From Enhydrobacter aerosaccus (GTDB taxonomy: Bacteria > Pseudomonadota > Alphaproteobacteria > Reyranellales > Reyranellaceae), in assembly GCA_903832005.1 (NCBI GenBank), contig CAIKZO010000053.1, positions 1 through 49,262 of the forward strand: a stretch of DNA of 49,262 bases, in the 5' to 3' direction. Position 1 is the first letter of the stretch. Each line of letters begins with the position of its first letter. The translations under genes and the position numbers were made by a program. The notes below the pieces were generated by a model. The model searched no databases. It saw only the letters and a list, made by a program, of their open reading frames with translations, and was not told where the DNA came from. This document shows, piece after piece, positions 39,925-47,870 of the stretch.

Positions 39925-40458
39925 TTACCAAGGCCGATAATTTAAATACTTCCCCACCACGGAAGACGGGCCTGCTGCGTCCTCGTCCGATATCGACGAT
40001 ATCCAATTGGAGCATCGGTAACCTGATCGCTCGATTGCATTGCAGTCGGCTGCGGCCATGTAAATCTTCGCTGAAACGGCAAGCTTCAACACGCTTGTGG
40101 CCGCGATAAATATTTTTCCCCGCGCTACAGCATTAAATAGTGTCATTAGGCCGTTCTGGGTCACCGTGCTCGGCTCATGGCCGACCGCGAATCCACGACG
40201 AATGGCCCGAAGCCCTAAGCGTTGGACGATCCTTTCGTAGGTCTCGATACCAACGGCAACATGACCAGTATCAGTGATCCAAAACTCTATCCGGGCCTTA
40301 TCCAGCGTTCTGGGCTCGAATGAGACTTCGTATATCACCCGATAATCGTCATTAGGATCGAATGCTGGATTGTAGTTCTCCTTGAATTCAATGCAGCGTC
40401 CAGACAGATCCTGAGCTTTCCAATCATCGAAAACAGTTCTGAGTTCTTCAACAAGCAT
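39925..40458 (-). CDS. Unknown protein in the repeat-bracketed cassette
   Basis: 177 residues from ATG 40458. I do not recognise the family. Visible: an N-terminal acidic region (LVEELRTVFDDWKAQDL), a beta-rich middle (YRVIYEVSFEPRTLDKARIEFWITDTGHVAVGIETYERI), a moderately hydrophobic stretch (GKIFIAATSVLKLAVSAKIYMAA) and an aromatic tail (GKYLNYRPW). No signal peptide. Base composition is lower in G+C than the neighbours (45-55% in lines counted by hand, against about 67% just outside). Its place directly after a SUKH-type gene suggests an immunity or toxin-associated protein, but this is context only. Confidence 0.6.
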   Translation of the reverse strand: MLVEELRTVFDDWKAQDLSGRCIEFKENYNPAFDPNDDYRVIYEVSFEPRTLDKARIEFWITDTGHVAVGIETYERIVQRLGLRAIRRGFAVGHEPSTVTQNGLMTLFNAVARGKIFIAATSVLKLAVSAKIYMAAADCNAIERSGYRCSNWISSISDEDAAGPSSVVGKYLNYRPW

Positions 40459-40536
40459 GGGAATCTCGTCTACTGCTCCAACAGCCTTTGAGCCTTTGGC
40501 GGAAGCCGGCGCACCATGTCATTCCTCGCCGCATTC

Positions 40537-41046
40537 TCAGTGAGGCCGTTGAATGGGCTTGCCTAAGATCCTCGCAATTTCTTCTTCGCTGATAGGCTCG
40601 TGATAGATGCTGTCCACGAACGCTTCGAATGTCTCGGCGATGAAATAGACATTCTGGTAGGTGGGTGGCGCATGTTCTTCGTCATGGTTCCAAATATACA
40701 CTGATCCTTTGTTGGCTCCTCCGAGGGAAATGCAGATCAAATTTCCTGATCCATCGCCAGCAATGGGAAACAATTCGCGCGGCATCCGCCCCCTGAGTAT
40801 CCTATAGTTCCACTCGATATTGCTCGAATTGATCGGTTTATCTATGCCGTCGAAGTAGTGAATCGAACCGGAGGGGTTTCTGTCCCATCCTCGAATGGGA
40901 AAGCAGTCCGGGTCAGGCTTACCCCCGTTATAGAGAAGCAGAAAGCTCTTATACGCTGCCGGCAATACGATACGAAGTTTGCGCTCTAGAGCACTGATCC
41001 GCGCTTCCGTCAGCGGCGGCCCGACATCGCGCATTTTGAATGGCAT
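40537..41046 (-). CDS. SMI1/KNR4 (SUKH) family protein, probable immunity protein
   Basis: 169 residues from the ATG at 41046, chosen because AGGAGAA lies 6 nt upstream; an in-frame ATG at 41079 reaches almost to the repeat and has no such site. SUKH signatures: LTEARISALERKLRIVLPAAYKSFLLLYNGGKPDP, a central FPIAGDGSGNLICISLGG with NKGSVYIWNHDEE, and a late FIAETFEAFVDSI. SUKH proteins neutralise secreted nuclease and other polymorphic toxins. No toxin gene is adjacent, so it is an orphan. Lower G+C than its surroundings and bracketing repeats point to transfer. Confidence 0.9.
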   Translation of the reverse strand: MPFKMRDVGPPLTEARISALERKLRIVLPAAYKSFLLLYNGGKPDPDCFPIRGWDRNPSGSIHYFDGIDKPINSSNIEWNYRILRGRMPRELFPIAGDGSGNLICISLGGANKGSVYIWNHDEEHAPPTYQNVYFIAETFEAFVDSIYHEPISEEEIARILGKPIQRPH

Positions 41047-41082
41047 CCGCTTCTCCTGGTCTCTAGTAGCAATCGGCACACC

Positions 41083-41156
41083 CTGTCATCCCGAGCGTAG
41101 CGAGGGACCTTTACAGGGAAGAAGTTAAAGGTCCCTCGCTACGCTCGGGATGACAG
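41083..41156. repeat. Palindromic element, copy 2
   Basis: Perfect 30-bp inverted arms (41083-41112 and 41127-41156) around a 14-bp loop. The arm is the same GAGCGTAGCGAGGGACC-type sequence as copy 1, with a few substitutions, and the loop is unrelated. It precedes the right copy of the 58-bp direct repeat. Confidence 0.92.
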
Positions 41157-41163
41157 AGGGGGC

Positions 41164-41221
41164 TCATCATCTCCCCATTTTAACTTCGTCACGCCGAACC
41201 ACCTATTACGGTCGTTACTGA
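41164..41221. repeat. 58-bp direct repeat, right copy
   Basis: Right partner of the repeat at 39808-39865 (55 of 58 identical). It ends 47 bp before the start of the luciferase-like gene, so it may form part of that gene's leader or promoter. Confidence 0.92.
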
Positions 41222-41268
41222 AGGCGTACCATCGGGCCCAACAATATCGCCCGAAGGAAAGGCCCGCG

Positions 41269-42177
41269 ATGTCCGAACCGCTTCCCGCCCTCTGCCTGAT
41301 CGCCGTGCCGGGGCGCCGGCGCCAGACCATCGACATCTGCGCGGACGCCGAGCGGCGCGGCTATGCCGGCATCTATGTGCCGAGCCCGTTCGGCAACATG
41401 TCGATGTGCGAGGCGCTGGCGTGGAAGACGGAGAAGATCCCCTTCGCCACCTCGATCGCGCCGATCTACCAGCGCACGGTCGTCGACTTCGCGCAGAGCG
41501 CGGCGATGATGCATGAGGTCTCGGGCGGCCGCTTCAGCCTCGGCATCGGCATCGCCCACGGCCCGTCCTACGTGCGGATGGGCGTGACGCCGGGCAAGCC
41601 GCTCTCCGACACGCGCGCCTTCATCGAGAAGTTCCGGGCCGAGAAGACATTCGGCCCTTTGCCGCCGATCATCGTGGCGGCGCTGCGCCAAAAGATGGTG
41701 GCGCTGGCCGGCGAGCTGGCCGAAGGCGTCGTCTTCGCCAATGTCTCGCGGGCGCACATGGAGGCCTCGTTGGCGGCGCTGCCGGCGGCCAAGCGCAACG
41801 ATGAGAACTTCTTCATCGGCAACATGATCCCGACCTGCATCAGCGACGACGTCGAGGCCGCCAAGGCGGTCAACCGGCGCACGCTCACGCACTACGCTTT
41901 CCTGCCGAACTACCGGAACTACTGGAAGGAAGCGGGCTACGTCGAGGAAATGGAGGCGATCGAAAAGGCCATCGCCGAAGGCCGCCGCGACGACGTGCCG
42001 AAATATCTCTCCGACACTTGGCTGGCCAATACCACGCTGTTCGGGCCGGCGGCAAAGGTGCGCGAGGGCGTCGCCGCCTGGCGCGCGGCGGGCGTGCGCA
42101 CGCCGATCCTGGTGCCGTCCTCGGCGGCCGGCAATCAACTGAAGGCGATCGAGGAAGTCTTCGCGACGTTTGGCTAA
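41269..42177 (+). CDS. LLM-class flavin-dependent oxidoreductase
   Basis: 302 residues. Luciferase-like TIM barrel: RRQTIDICADAERRGYAGIYVPSP, MCEALAWKTEKIPFATSIAPIYQRT, the FMN-region FAQSAAMMHEVSGGRFSLGIGIAHGPSYVRMG, and PPIIVAALRQKMVALAGELAEGVVFANVS. Probably uses F420 or FMNH2; the substrate is unknown. AAGGAAAGG precedes the ATG. The element 58-bp repeat lies just upstream. The plain sequence does not separate monooxygenases from F420 dehydrogenases. Confidence 0.9.
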   Translation: MSEPLPALCLIAVPGRRRQTIDICADAERRGYAGIYVPSPFGNMSMCEALAWKTEKIPFATSIAPIYQRTVVDFAQSAAMMHEVSGGRFSLGIGIAHGPSYVRMGVTPGKPLSDTRAFIEKFRAEKTFGPLPPIIVAALRQKMVALAGELAEGVVFANVSRAHMEASLAALPAAKRNDENFFIGNMIPTCISDDVEAAKAVNRRTLTHYAFLPNYRNYWKEAGYVEEMEAIEKAIAEGRRDDVPKYLSDTWLANTTLFGPAAKVREGVAAWRAAGVRTPILVPSSAAGNQLKAIEEVFATFG

Positions 42178-42184
42178 GGCGCGA

Positions 42185-42409
42185 CTAGGACTGCCAATCC
42201 TCGATGGTCAGATGGCCGTCCCGGCGGTGCTCCAGCGCATGCTTGCGCGGCATCAGGAACGGCTCGCTGCCCTCGGCGAGGAACTGCAGGTGCTCGCCCA
42301 CCTCGGCGATGTCGTAGGCGCCGACGGGGGCGACGAACCGGCTGCCGGCGCCGTCGTCGTAGGGGATCGGGCGCAAGATGCGGCCGCGGTAGGTGTTGGA
42401 AGATGCCAT
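42185..42409 (-). CDS. Small conserved-looking hypothetical protein
   Basis: 74 residues from ATG 42409 (MASSNTYRGRILRPIPYDDG). No signal peptide or membrane helix, slightly acidic middle (YDIAEVGEHLQFLAEGSEPF) and a hydrophilic end (HRRDGHLTIEDWQS). GC-rich third positions on this strand support coding. It converges on the LLM gene, 7 bp from its stop. I do not recognise the family, and there is no clear ribosome site. Confidence 0.55.
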   Translation of the reverse strand: MASSNTYRGRILRPIPYDDGAGSRFVAPVGAYDIAEVGEHLQFLAEGSEPFLMPRKHALEHRRDGHLTIEDWQS

Positions 42410-42481
42410 GTAATTTAAACTGACCGCCCGCGCCGGGGTTGCCCGACAAAAATCGGACAAGAAAGTGAAACCATTTGGTCG

Positions 42482-42646
42482 ATGTGGCGTTTTTCCGCCA
42501 TGAGCCCGCGTTACGCCGCCATCTATATCTCCATTGGTATCGCCCTCGGCCTTTGGCTGCACTCAGCCATCGGTGGTCCGGACGATCAGGCCAGATGGAC
42601 AGCTCCGTCCGCGCCTTCTGCTTACGCAGGATCCGCGTTCGTCTAA
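42482..42646 (+). CDS. Possible small single-pass membrane protein (54 residues)
   Basis: An ATG at 42482 (alternative in-frame ATG at 42500) opens 54 codons ending at TAA 42644-42646. The product has one hydrophobic helix (AAIYISIGIALGLWLHSAIGG) followed by a short polar Ala/Ser/Pro tail. There is no strong ribosome site, and it fills part of an otherwise unexplained 300-bp gap between the divergent small gene and the secreted protein at 42713. Plausible but unproven. Confidence 0.4.
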   Translation: MWRFSAMSPRYAAIYISIGIALGLWLHSAIGGPDDQARWTAPSAPSAYAGSAFV

Positions 42647-42712
42647 CGGATCTCTTGCCAGTTCCTTGGGGCGCGGCGACAGTGCGCCGCCCAACGAAGG
42701 ACCTCCCCTTAA

Positions 42713-43282
42713 ATGAATCTCTTAGTCGCAGCGGCCTTTGCCCTGGCCGTGTCTTTTCCTGCCCTCGCCTCGGCGCAGACGGCCGATTTCAAATGCCCAG
42801 CCACCGGCACCCAGTTCGTCTTCCGCAGCGGCGGGGTCGACTCGCGCAGCACGGCCACCGGCCAGGAAGACGGCGTCTGCCTGATGCGGCGCGAGAATGC
42901 CGATCAGACCGCCGTACGCGTGTATTGGGGGCTGGTTGGGTCGGTCGATGCGGCGGGCGACTCCTTCGTGCACGGCCTCGACCTGAAATCGCTCTGGCCG
43001 CTCAAGGTCGGCAACAAGACGGCCCAGACGGTGAACGGCGTCGGCTATGACGGCCGGCCTTACAGCACCAACGTCACCCTCACCGTGGCTGCCTATGAAA
43101 AGGTCACGGTGCCGGCCGGCACGTTCGACGCCTTCCGCGTCGAGGAAAGCAAGGCCGGCGAGACACGGCTGCGCACCCATTGGTGGGCGCCCGCCGCCGG
43201 CATCTCCGTCAAGGAAAGCTTCCCCGACTGGCAAGACAACACCAAGCTCAAGGTCTACGAGCTCGTCTCGATCAAGAAGTAG
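42713..43282 (+). CDS. Secreted/periplasmic protein of unknown function
   Basis: 189 residues. Signal peptide MNLLVAAAFALAVSFPALASAQ (cleavage after ASA). Two cysteines early in the mature part (KCPATG, GVCLMRR). The rest is beta-rich with repeated TVNG/TNVTLTVAAYEKVTVPAGTFDAFRVE and a closing WWAPAAGISVKESFPDW. The VTVPAGTFDAFRVE...WWAPAAG pattern is common in small secreted proteins of Proteobacteria with no assigned job. GAAGGA lies about 12 nt upstream of the ATG. Confidence 0.8.
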   Translation: MNLLVAAAFALAVSFPALASAQTADFKCPATGTQFVFRSGGVDSRSTATGQEDGVCLMRRENADQTAVRVYWGLVGSVDAAGDSFVHGLDLKSLWPLKVGNKTAQTVNGVGYDGRPYSTNVTLTVAAYEKVTVPAGTFDAFRVEESKAGETRLRTHWWAPAAGISVKESFPDWQDNTKLKVYELVSIKK

Positions 43283-43295
43283 CGAGAGCCCTCTC

Positions 43296-44153
43296 CTATA
43301 ATCCTGCGGCGACCGCCTTGAAGCGCCGCAGGGTCTCGATCTGCGGCCCAAGCTCGGGCATCCGGTACATCGGGTAGAGCATCACCATCTCCGCACCATG
43401 GCGTTTCCAGCCCTGCGCTGCCTTGGCCCACAGATCCTCGTCGGGCGTGTCCATGCGCAGCCAGCCCTCGAGGCCGAAGCTCTTGGGATCGCGGCCAAAG
43501 GAGTCGAGATGCTCGCGCAGCATCGCCAGCTTCGGCTCGGCCACGTCGGGCGCCATGATCGGCATCCAGCCGTCGCCGATGCGGGCGGCGCGCTTGATGA
43601 CCGCATCGGACGAGCCGCCGAACCAGATCGGGATCGGCCGCTGCACCGGCGCGGGTAACATCGTGACGTCGACCAGGTTGTGAAAGCGGCCTTTGAAGGT
43701 CACCTGATCCTCGGTCCAGAGCTTGCGCATCACCTCGACCTGCTCGGCCTGATGGGCGCCGCGCGTCTTCCATTCCATGCCCAGCGCCTCGTACTCGACG
43801 TGGTTCCAGCCCACACCGATGCCGAGCCGCACGCGCCCGCCGCTCAGGATGTCGACCTCGGCCGCCTGCTTGGCGACGACACCGGTCTGGCGCTGCGGCA
43901 GGATGAGCACGCCGCTGCACAGCTTGATGGTCTTGGTGCACGCCGCAAGAAAGGCCATCGTCGTGAAGGTCTCGTGGAAGGGATCGTGCTCGCTGTAGTT
44001 GGGCTTCCAGTCCCCGCGTGGCGCCGCGCCAAACACATGGTCGGCAACTTCGATGCAATTGTAGCCCAGGCCCTCCGCGGCCTGCGCCCAGTCCCGGATC
44101 TTCATTGGGTCTGTACCTATGTCGCGCGTCGGGAAGAGAGCATTCAGCAGCAT
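43296..44153 (-). CDS. LLM-class F420-dependent-type oxidoreductase
   Basis: 285 residues. Luciferase-like barrel of the F420-dependent subgroup: IRDWAQAAEGLGYNCIEVADHVFG, TTMAFLAACTKTIKLCSGVLILPQRQTGVVAKQAAEVDILSGGRVRLGIGVGWNHVEYEALG and IWFGGSSDAVIKRAARIGDGWMPI. AGGAG precedes the ATG. Converges with the secreted protein gene by 13 bp. Substrate unknown. Not a close copy of the LLM gene at 41269, which lacks the PQRQ and GWNHVEYEALG motifs. Confidence 0.92.
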   Translation of the reverse strand: MLLNALFPTRDIGTDPMKIRDWAQAAEGLGYNCIEVADHVFGAAPRGDWKPNYSEHDPFHETFTTMAFLAACTKTIKLCSGVLILPQRQTGVVAKQAAEVDILSGGRVRLGIGVGWNHVEYEALGMEWKTRGAHQAEQVEVMRKLWTEDQVTFKGRFHNLVDVTMLPAPVQRPIPIWFGGSSDAVIKRAARIGDGWMPIMAPDVAEPKLAMLREHLDSFGRDPKSFGLEGWLRMDTPDEDLWAKAAQGWKRHGAEMVMLYPMYRMPELGPQIETLRRFKAVAAGL

Positions 44154-44306
44154 CGACGTCTCCTAATGCGAATTTAGGCGAGCTTCACCGGCCTTTGGCG
44201 ACACGTCCAGTGATTGCGAGCGCTGCAATTTTCTTTGTCGGGATTGTCCACTTGACCGTTTCTGCAACCGGGCAAATAGTCTTCGTGCAAGCGGGAGAGC
44301 CAAGCG

Positions 44307-44636
44307 ATGCCAAGCATGGAGTGGGAGCGTTTCCAGGACGCGCACTATCGACCGCATCTCGTTATCGCCAATCTCGAACACGGTCTCGCGCCCGTCTCCG
44401 GCGATCTCCTGCAGTCCTTGGTGGCGACCTTAGGTGTCTCCGGGAACTATGCCTTCCGGGGCGACGGCGACACGCTGCAGGCCGTGTTCGAAATCGACAA
44501 GGATGCGGAGCGCTTCGCCAACACTCTGTCGGAACGGGCGAGCTCGCGCGATCTCGAGTGGGCGTCGAAGACGGTCGCCCGCATCGACCGCGCCGCACAG
44601 AAGCGGATCGCAGCAACCCTGCGACGGAAGCGCTAG
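44307..44636 (+). CDS. Hypothetical protein, 109 residues
   Basis: From ATG 44307 with GGGAGAG upstream. Soluble, charged. A small alpha/beta region (HLVIANLEHGLAPVSGDLLQSLVATLG, YAFRGDGDTLQAVFEIDKDAERFANTLSERA) is followed by a basic tail (TVARIDRAAQKRIAATLRRKR). No family recognised; the tail could bind nucleic acid. Divergent from the LLM gene. About 200 bp of noncoding sequence with no visible element separates it from the depolymerase. Confidence 0.65.
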   Translation: MPSMEWERFQDAHYRPHLVIANLEHGLAPVSGDLLQSLVATLGVSGNYAFRGDGDTLQAVFEIDKDAERFANTLSERASSRDLEWASKTVARIDRAAQKRIAATLRRKR

Positions 44637-44841
44637 ACGCTTTACTCCGCGTCGCTCCATATTCGGCGGCGGCGATTGCCGGATGGCGCCGATACGACAC
44701 CGTCACCACATAAGCCTCCCCCGACTTCCTTGTTGCACCTGCGAACAAGAGGGGTAAGAGTGCCGCCCCCGTCATGGACGGCGAGCGTCCTTTGTCTATG
44801 CGGTCGTAAATCATAACAATATCAATAGTTTAGGCCTGAAC

Positions 44842-46059
44842 ATGTTGTACTACGCGTACGAACTCCAGCGCCAACTGGCCCAGCCCGTCCGCCTTTGGGC
44901 CAATGCGCTCGAGGAGGTCTATTCGAGCCCCTACAATCCGTGGGCCGACACCTGGTTCGGCAAGTCGATGGCGGCCGGTTCCGAGATCGTGAAGCGGCTG
45001 ACGCAGAACTACGGCAAGCCCGCGTTCGGCCTCAAGACCACCGAGGTCGGCAACGAGCAGGTCGCGGTCAACGAAGAGATCCTGCTCCGCAAGCCGTTCG
45101 GTCAGCTCGTTCGCTTCCGTCGCGACACCATTCAGAAGGACCCCAAGGTTCTGCTGGTCGCACCGATGAGCGGCCATTACGCGACCCTGCTGCGCGGCAC
45201 GGTCGAAGCGCTGCTGCCCGACCACGATGTGCACATCACCGATTGGATCGATGCCAAGGAAGTGCCGCTGACCGACGGCAACTTCGATCTCGACGACTAC
45301 ATCGACTACATCATCGAGTTCTGCCGCTACCTCGGCCCCGACGTGCACGTGATCGCCGTCTGCCAGCCGTCGGTGCCGGTGATGGCCGCCGCCGCTTTGA
45401 TGGCCGAAGCGAAGGATCCCCGCCAGCCGCGATCGATCACCCTGATGGGTGGCCCGATCGATACGAGGGTCAGCCCGACCGTTCCCGACGATCTGGCGAT
45501 GCGCAATTCGATGATGTGGTTCCGCCAGAACGTGATCTCGTCGGTGCCGTTCAACTATCCAGGCGCCATGCGCCGCGTCTATCCGGGCTTCCTGCAGCTC
45601 ACCAGCTTCATCAGCATGAATTTCGACCGGCATGTGAACGCGCACATGCGCCAGTTCGAGCACCTGGTGAAGGGCGCCGACGTGCAGAGCGAGCAGCACC
45701 GCGCCTTCTACGACGAGTATCTCGCGGTGATGGACCTCAGCGCCGAATTCTACCTGCAGACCATCCAGATCGTGTTCAAGGAACACCAGTTGCCGCGCGG
45801 CGTCTGGGTGAGCCGCGGCCGCAAGATCGACCCGTCCTTCATCGAGACGGCGCTGATGACGGTCGAGGGCGAGCTGGACGATATCTCCGGCGTCGGCCAG
45901 ACCAAGGCCGCACACGCACTGACGCCCAACATCCCGGGCGCCCGCCATGTCCATTGGGAGCAGCCGCGGGTCGGCCACTACGGCATCTTCAACGGCCGCA
46001 AGTGGCGCGAGCAGATCATGCCCCGCATCCGCGATTTCATTCGCGCCAACGAGGCCTAA
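44842..46059 (+). CDS. phaZ: Intracellular polyhydroxyalkanoate depolymerase
   Basis: 405 residues, typical for PhaZ1-type enzymes that break down native PHB granules. It starts MLYYAYELQRQLAQPVRLWA, diagnostic for the family. The nucleophile is a cysteine, C174, in the lipase-box-like AVCQPSVP, as in the known cysteine-type intracellular depolymerases. The acid is in GELDDISGVGQT and the histidine in VGHYGIFNGRKWRE. No signal peptide, so it acts on storage granules in the cytosol. Its presence indicates that the organism makes PHA; the synthase is not in the window. Confidence 0.96.
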   Translation: MLYYAYELQRQLAQPVRLWANALEEVYSSPYNPWADTWFGKSMAAGSEIVKRLTQNYGKPAFGLKTTEVGNEQVAVNEEILLRKPFGQLVRFRRDTIQKDPKVLLVAPMSGHYATLLRGTVEALLPDHDVHITDWIDAKEVPLTDGNFDLDDYIDYIIEFCRYLGPDVHVIAVCQPSVPVMAAAALMAEAKDPRQPRSITLMGGPIDTRVSPTVPDDLAMRNSMMWFRQNVISSVPFNYPGAMRRVYPGFLQLTSFISMNFDRHVNAHMRQFEHLVKGADVQSEQHRAFYDEYLAVMDLSAEFYLQTIQIVFKEHQLPRGVWVSRGRKIDPSFIETALMTVEGELDDISGVGQTKAAHALTPNIPGARHVHWEQPRVGHYGIFNGRKWREQIMPRIRDFIRANEA

Positions 46060-46106
46060 TTCTGCCGTCGTGATATACTTCGCGCAGAAACGCGAAGGAC
46101 AGGACG

Positions 46107-46604
46107 ATGGGCGTACTCGACGACTATCTGGTCAATCCGGACATCTCGCTGCTCGACAAGACCCGCATCCAGGCACAGGTCCTGGTGCCGGTGATGCGCG
46201 CGTTGCGGGCGGAGCTGGGCCGTGAGAAAGCCGATGCGATCGTGAGCCAGGCACTGCGCGACTGGTCGCACGAGATCTTCTCCGCCATCGGCGAGGGCAT
46301 CGACGGACCTCCCGGCCGCAAGTTCGCCAAAATGGACAAGGCGTTGGCGGAGGCGACTCTGCAGGAGGTCACCGTCGACATGAAGCGGCGTGACAGGGAA
46401 GCGGTCGAGTTCGACGTCACGAGCTGCCGCTTCGCCGAGTTCTTCCGCTCCCTCGACGAGCCCGAACTGGGCGCGCTGCTGGTCTGCCAGACCGATATCG
46501 ACATCGCCGAAGCGGGCGGCAGCGATGTGCAGTTCACCCGCGAGCAGACGCTGATGCGGGGCGCGCCGTCCTGCACCTTCCGCTACAAGTTCGCGCCGCG
46601 CTGA
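46107..46604 (+). CDS. L-2-amino-thiazoline-4-carboxylic acid hydrolase family protein
   Basis: 165 residues. Matches the ATC-hydrolase-like family: N-terminal helices (LLDKTRIQAQVLVPVMRALRAELGREKADAIV), FDVTSCRFAEFFRSLDEPELGALLVCQTDIDIAEAGG and the end FTREQTLMRGAPSCTFRYKF. The described member opens a thiazoline ring on the way from ATC to cysteine; most relatives are uncharacterised. Conserved cysteines: VTSC, LLVC, APSC. AGGACAGG upstream of the ATG. Coupled by TGATG to the phosphatase gene. In view of the sulfur genes at 22-27 kb, a role in sulfur-heterocycle use is possible but not shown. Confidence 0.85.
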   Translation: MGVLDDYLVNPDISLLDKTRIQAQVLVPVMRALRAELGREKADAIVSQALRDWSHEIFSAIGEGIDGPPGRKFAKMDKALAEATLQEVTVDMKRRDREAVEFDVTSCRFAEFFRSLDEPELGALLVCQTDIDIAEAGGSDVQFTREQTLMRGAPSCTFRYKFAPR

Positions 46605-47434
46605 TGGCCCTTCCCGTCGATATCTCGCCGTGGAAGCCGGCGCCGTTCGCGCTGAACGGCGAGACGGTGTTCGCCGTGGGCGACGTCCATGGCTGCCTCG
46701 ACGAGATGACGGCGCTGCTCGACACGATCGGAACGCTGGCCGCGGAAGCCAACGCGCCACGCCGGCTGGTCTATCTCGGCGACATGATCGACCGCGGGCC
46801 CGACACGATCGGCGTGCTGAAACGGTGGGCCGAGCCCGAACGGCTGCGCGGCGTCGACCGCATCGACCGCGTGATCGGCAACCACGAGATCATCATGCTG
46901 CTGGCGTTGCGCGGCGAGGCGCAGGCCGAGAAAGCCTCGACCATGTGGCTGGGCGACCGTACCGGCGGGGCCAAGGTACTGGCCGAGATGCGCGCCGCCG
47001 TGCGCGATCCCCTGGCGCCGGTGAGCTACGCGCTCGCGGCCGAGGCGTTCGGCGAGGAGGTGATGCGTCTGCTGCTCACCCAGCGCTCGCACGTCAGTGT
47101 CGGAAATGCCGTGTTCGTGCATGGCGGTCTGGAAGGCGGCACGGACAACGAGACGTTCCTGGACACGCCCTGGACCGCGGGTATGCAGGCGCGCTGGGCG
47201 TGGATCACCAAGGGCTTCCTCGACTGGCAGGGCGGCTTTGGCGGCACGCTCGTGGTGCATGGCCATACACCGCCCGGCAAGCATTGGCCGCTGACGCAGA
47301 TGGAGGATCCGCATCTCTTCCTGCACGATCGCCTGGGACTCGATGCTGGCAGCGCGCTCACCGGCATCGTTGCCGGGGCGCAGATTTGTGACGGTCGCTA
47401 TCGCATCTTGAAAGCAGGAATTCCCCGCAATTAA
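46604..47434 (+). CDS. Metallophosphoesterase, PrpA/Ser-Thr-phosphatase-like
   Basis: 276 residues. Complete PPP-type metal site: GDVHG (26-30), GDMIDRGP (59-66), GNHE (92-95), VHGG and HGHTPPG. Calcineurin-like phosphatase acting on phosphoprotein or nucleotides such as Ap4A (the ApaH/PrpA group). Start overlaps the upstream stop by one base (TGATG), so the two are co-translated. Confidence 0.93.
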   Translation: MALPVDISPWKPAPFALNGETVFAVGDVHGCLDEMTALLDTIGTLAAEANAPRRLVYLGDMIDRGPDTIGVLKRWAEPERLRGVDRIDRVIGNHEIIMLLALRGEAQAEKASTMWLGDRTGGAKVLAEMRAAVRDPLAPVSYALAAEAFGEEVMRLLLTQRSHVSVGNAVFVHGGLEGGTDNETFLDTPWTAGMQARWAWITKGFLDWQGGFGGTLVVHGHTPPGKHWPLTQMEDPHLFLHDRLGLDAGSALTGIVAGAQICDGRYRILKAGIPRN

Positions 47435-47491
47435 CCAGGGAACCGGGTTATATCAAAGTCGTTGTGGTTCGGGCTAACCCAGAGGAGTCTC

Positions 47492-47815
47492 ATGCAGAAT
47501 TTCACTCGTCGCGGCCTGTTCGGTGGCCTTGCCGTCGCAGCAAGCCTGGGCGTCGTCGCGACCTCGGCCTTTGCCGACGAAATCATCATCACACGCGAGC
47601 CGCCGCCGCTGCGCCAGGAAGTCATTCCCGTGCTGCCACCGGGACGGGCGGAACGTGAAGTCTGGCAGCCCGGTCACTGGCGCTGGGACGGCCGCGAGCA
47701 TATCTGGGTCGCAGGCCACTACGTCGAGCGGCCGCGCCATGGCGCCGAATGGGTTCCCGCCCATTACGACCGCCGTCCTGGCGGCTGGGTCTTCGTCGAA
47801 GGCCACTGGCGCTAA
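47492..47815 (+). CDS. Secreted WXXGXW-repeat protein
   Basis: 107 residues from ATG 47492 with AGAGGAG upstream. The signal peptide contains a twin arginine (NFTRRGLFGGLAVAASLGVVATSAFA). The mature part has three WXXGXW/Y repeats: WQPGHWRW, WVAGHYV and WVFVEGHW with an intervening WVPAHY. Small envelope proteins of this BcpO/YXWGXW-like class are widespread in Proteobacteria; their function is unknown. Confidence 0.88.
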   Translation: MQNFTRRGLFGGLAVAASLGVVATSAFADEIIITREPPPLRQEVIPVLPPGRAEREVWQPGHWRWDGREHIWVAGHYVERPRHGAEWVPAHYDRRPGGWVFVEGHWR

Positions 47816-47870
47816 TCCGTCGCGCTGATTTTGGCCGCATCCCGCAGCGCACCATGTGCGTTGTGACGGG

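Noticed and set aside
41047..41079. Longer start for the SUKH gene at 41079
   Set aside because: No ribosome site and it nearly reaches the repeat. ATG 41046 has AGGAGAA at 6 nt.
39711..41156. CRISPR array
   Set aside because: Only two palindromic units about 1.3 kb apart with genes between them. There is no regular repeat-spacer pattern.
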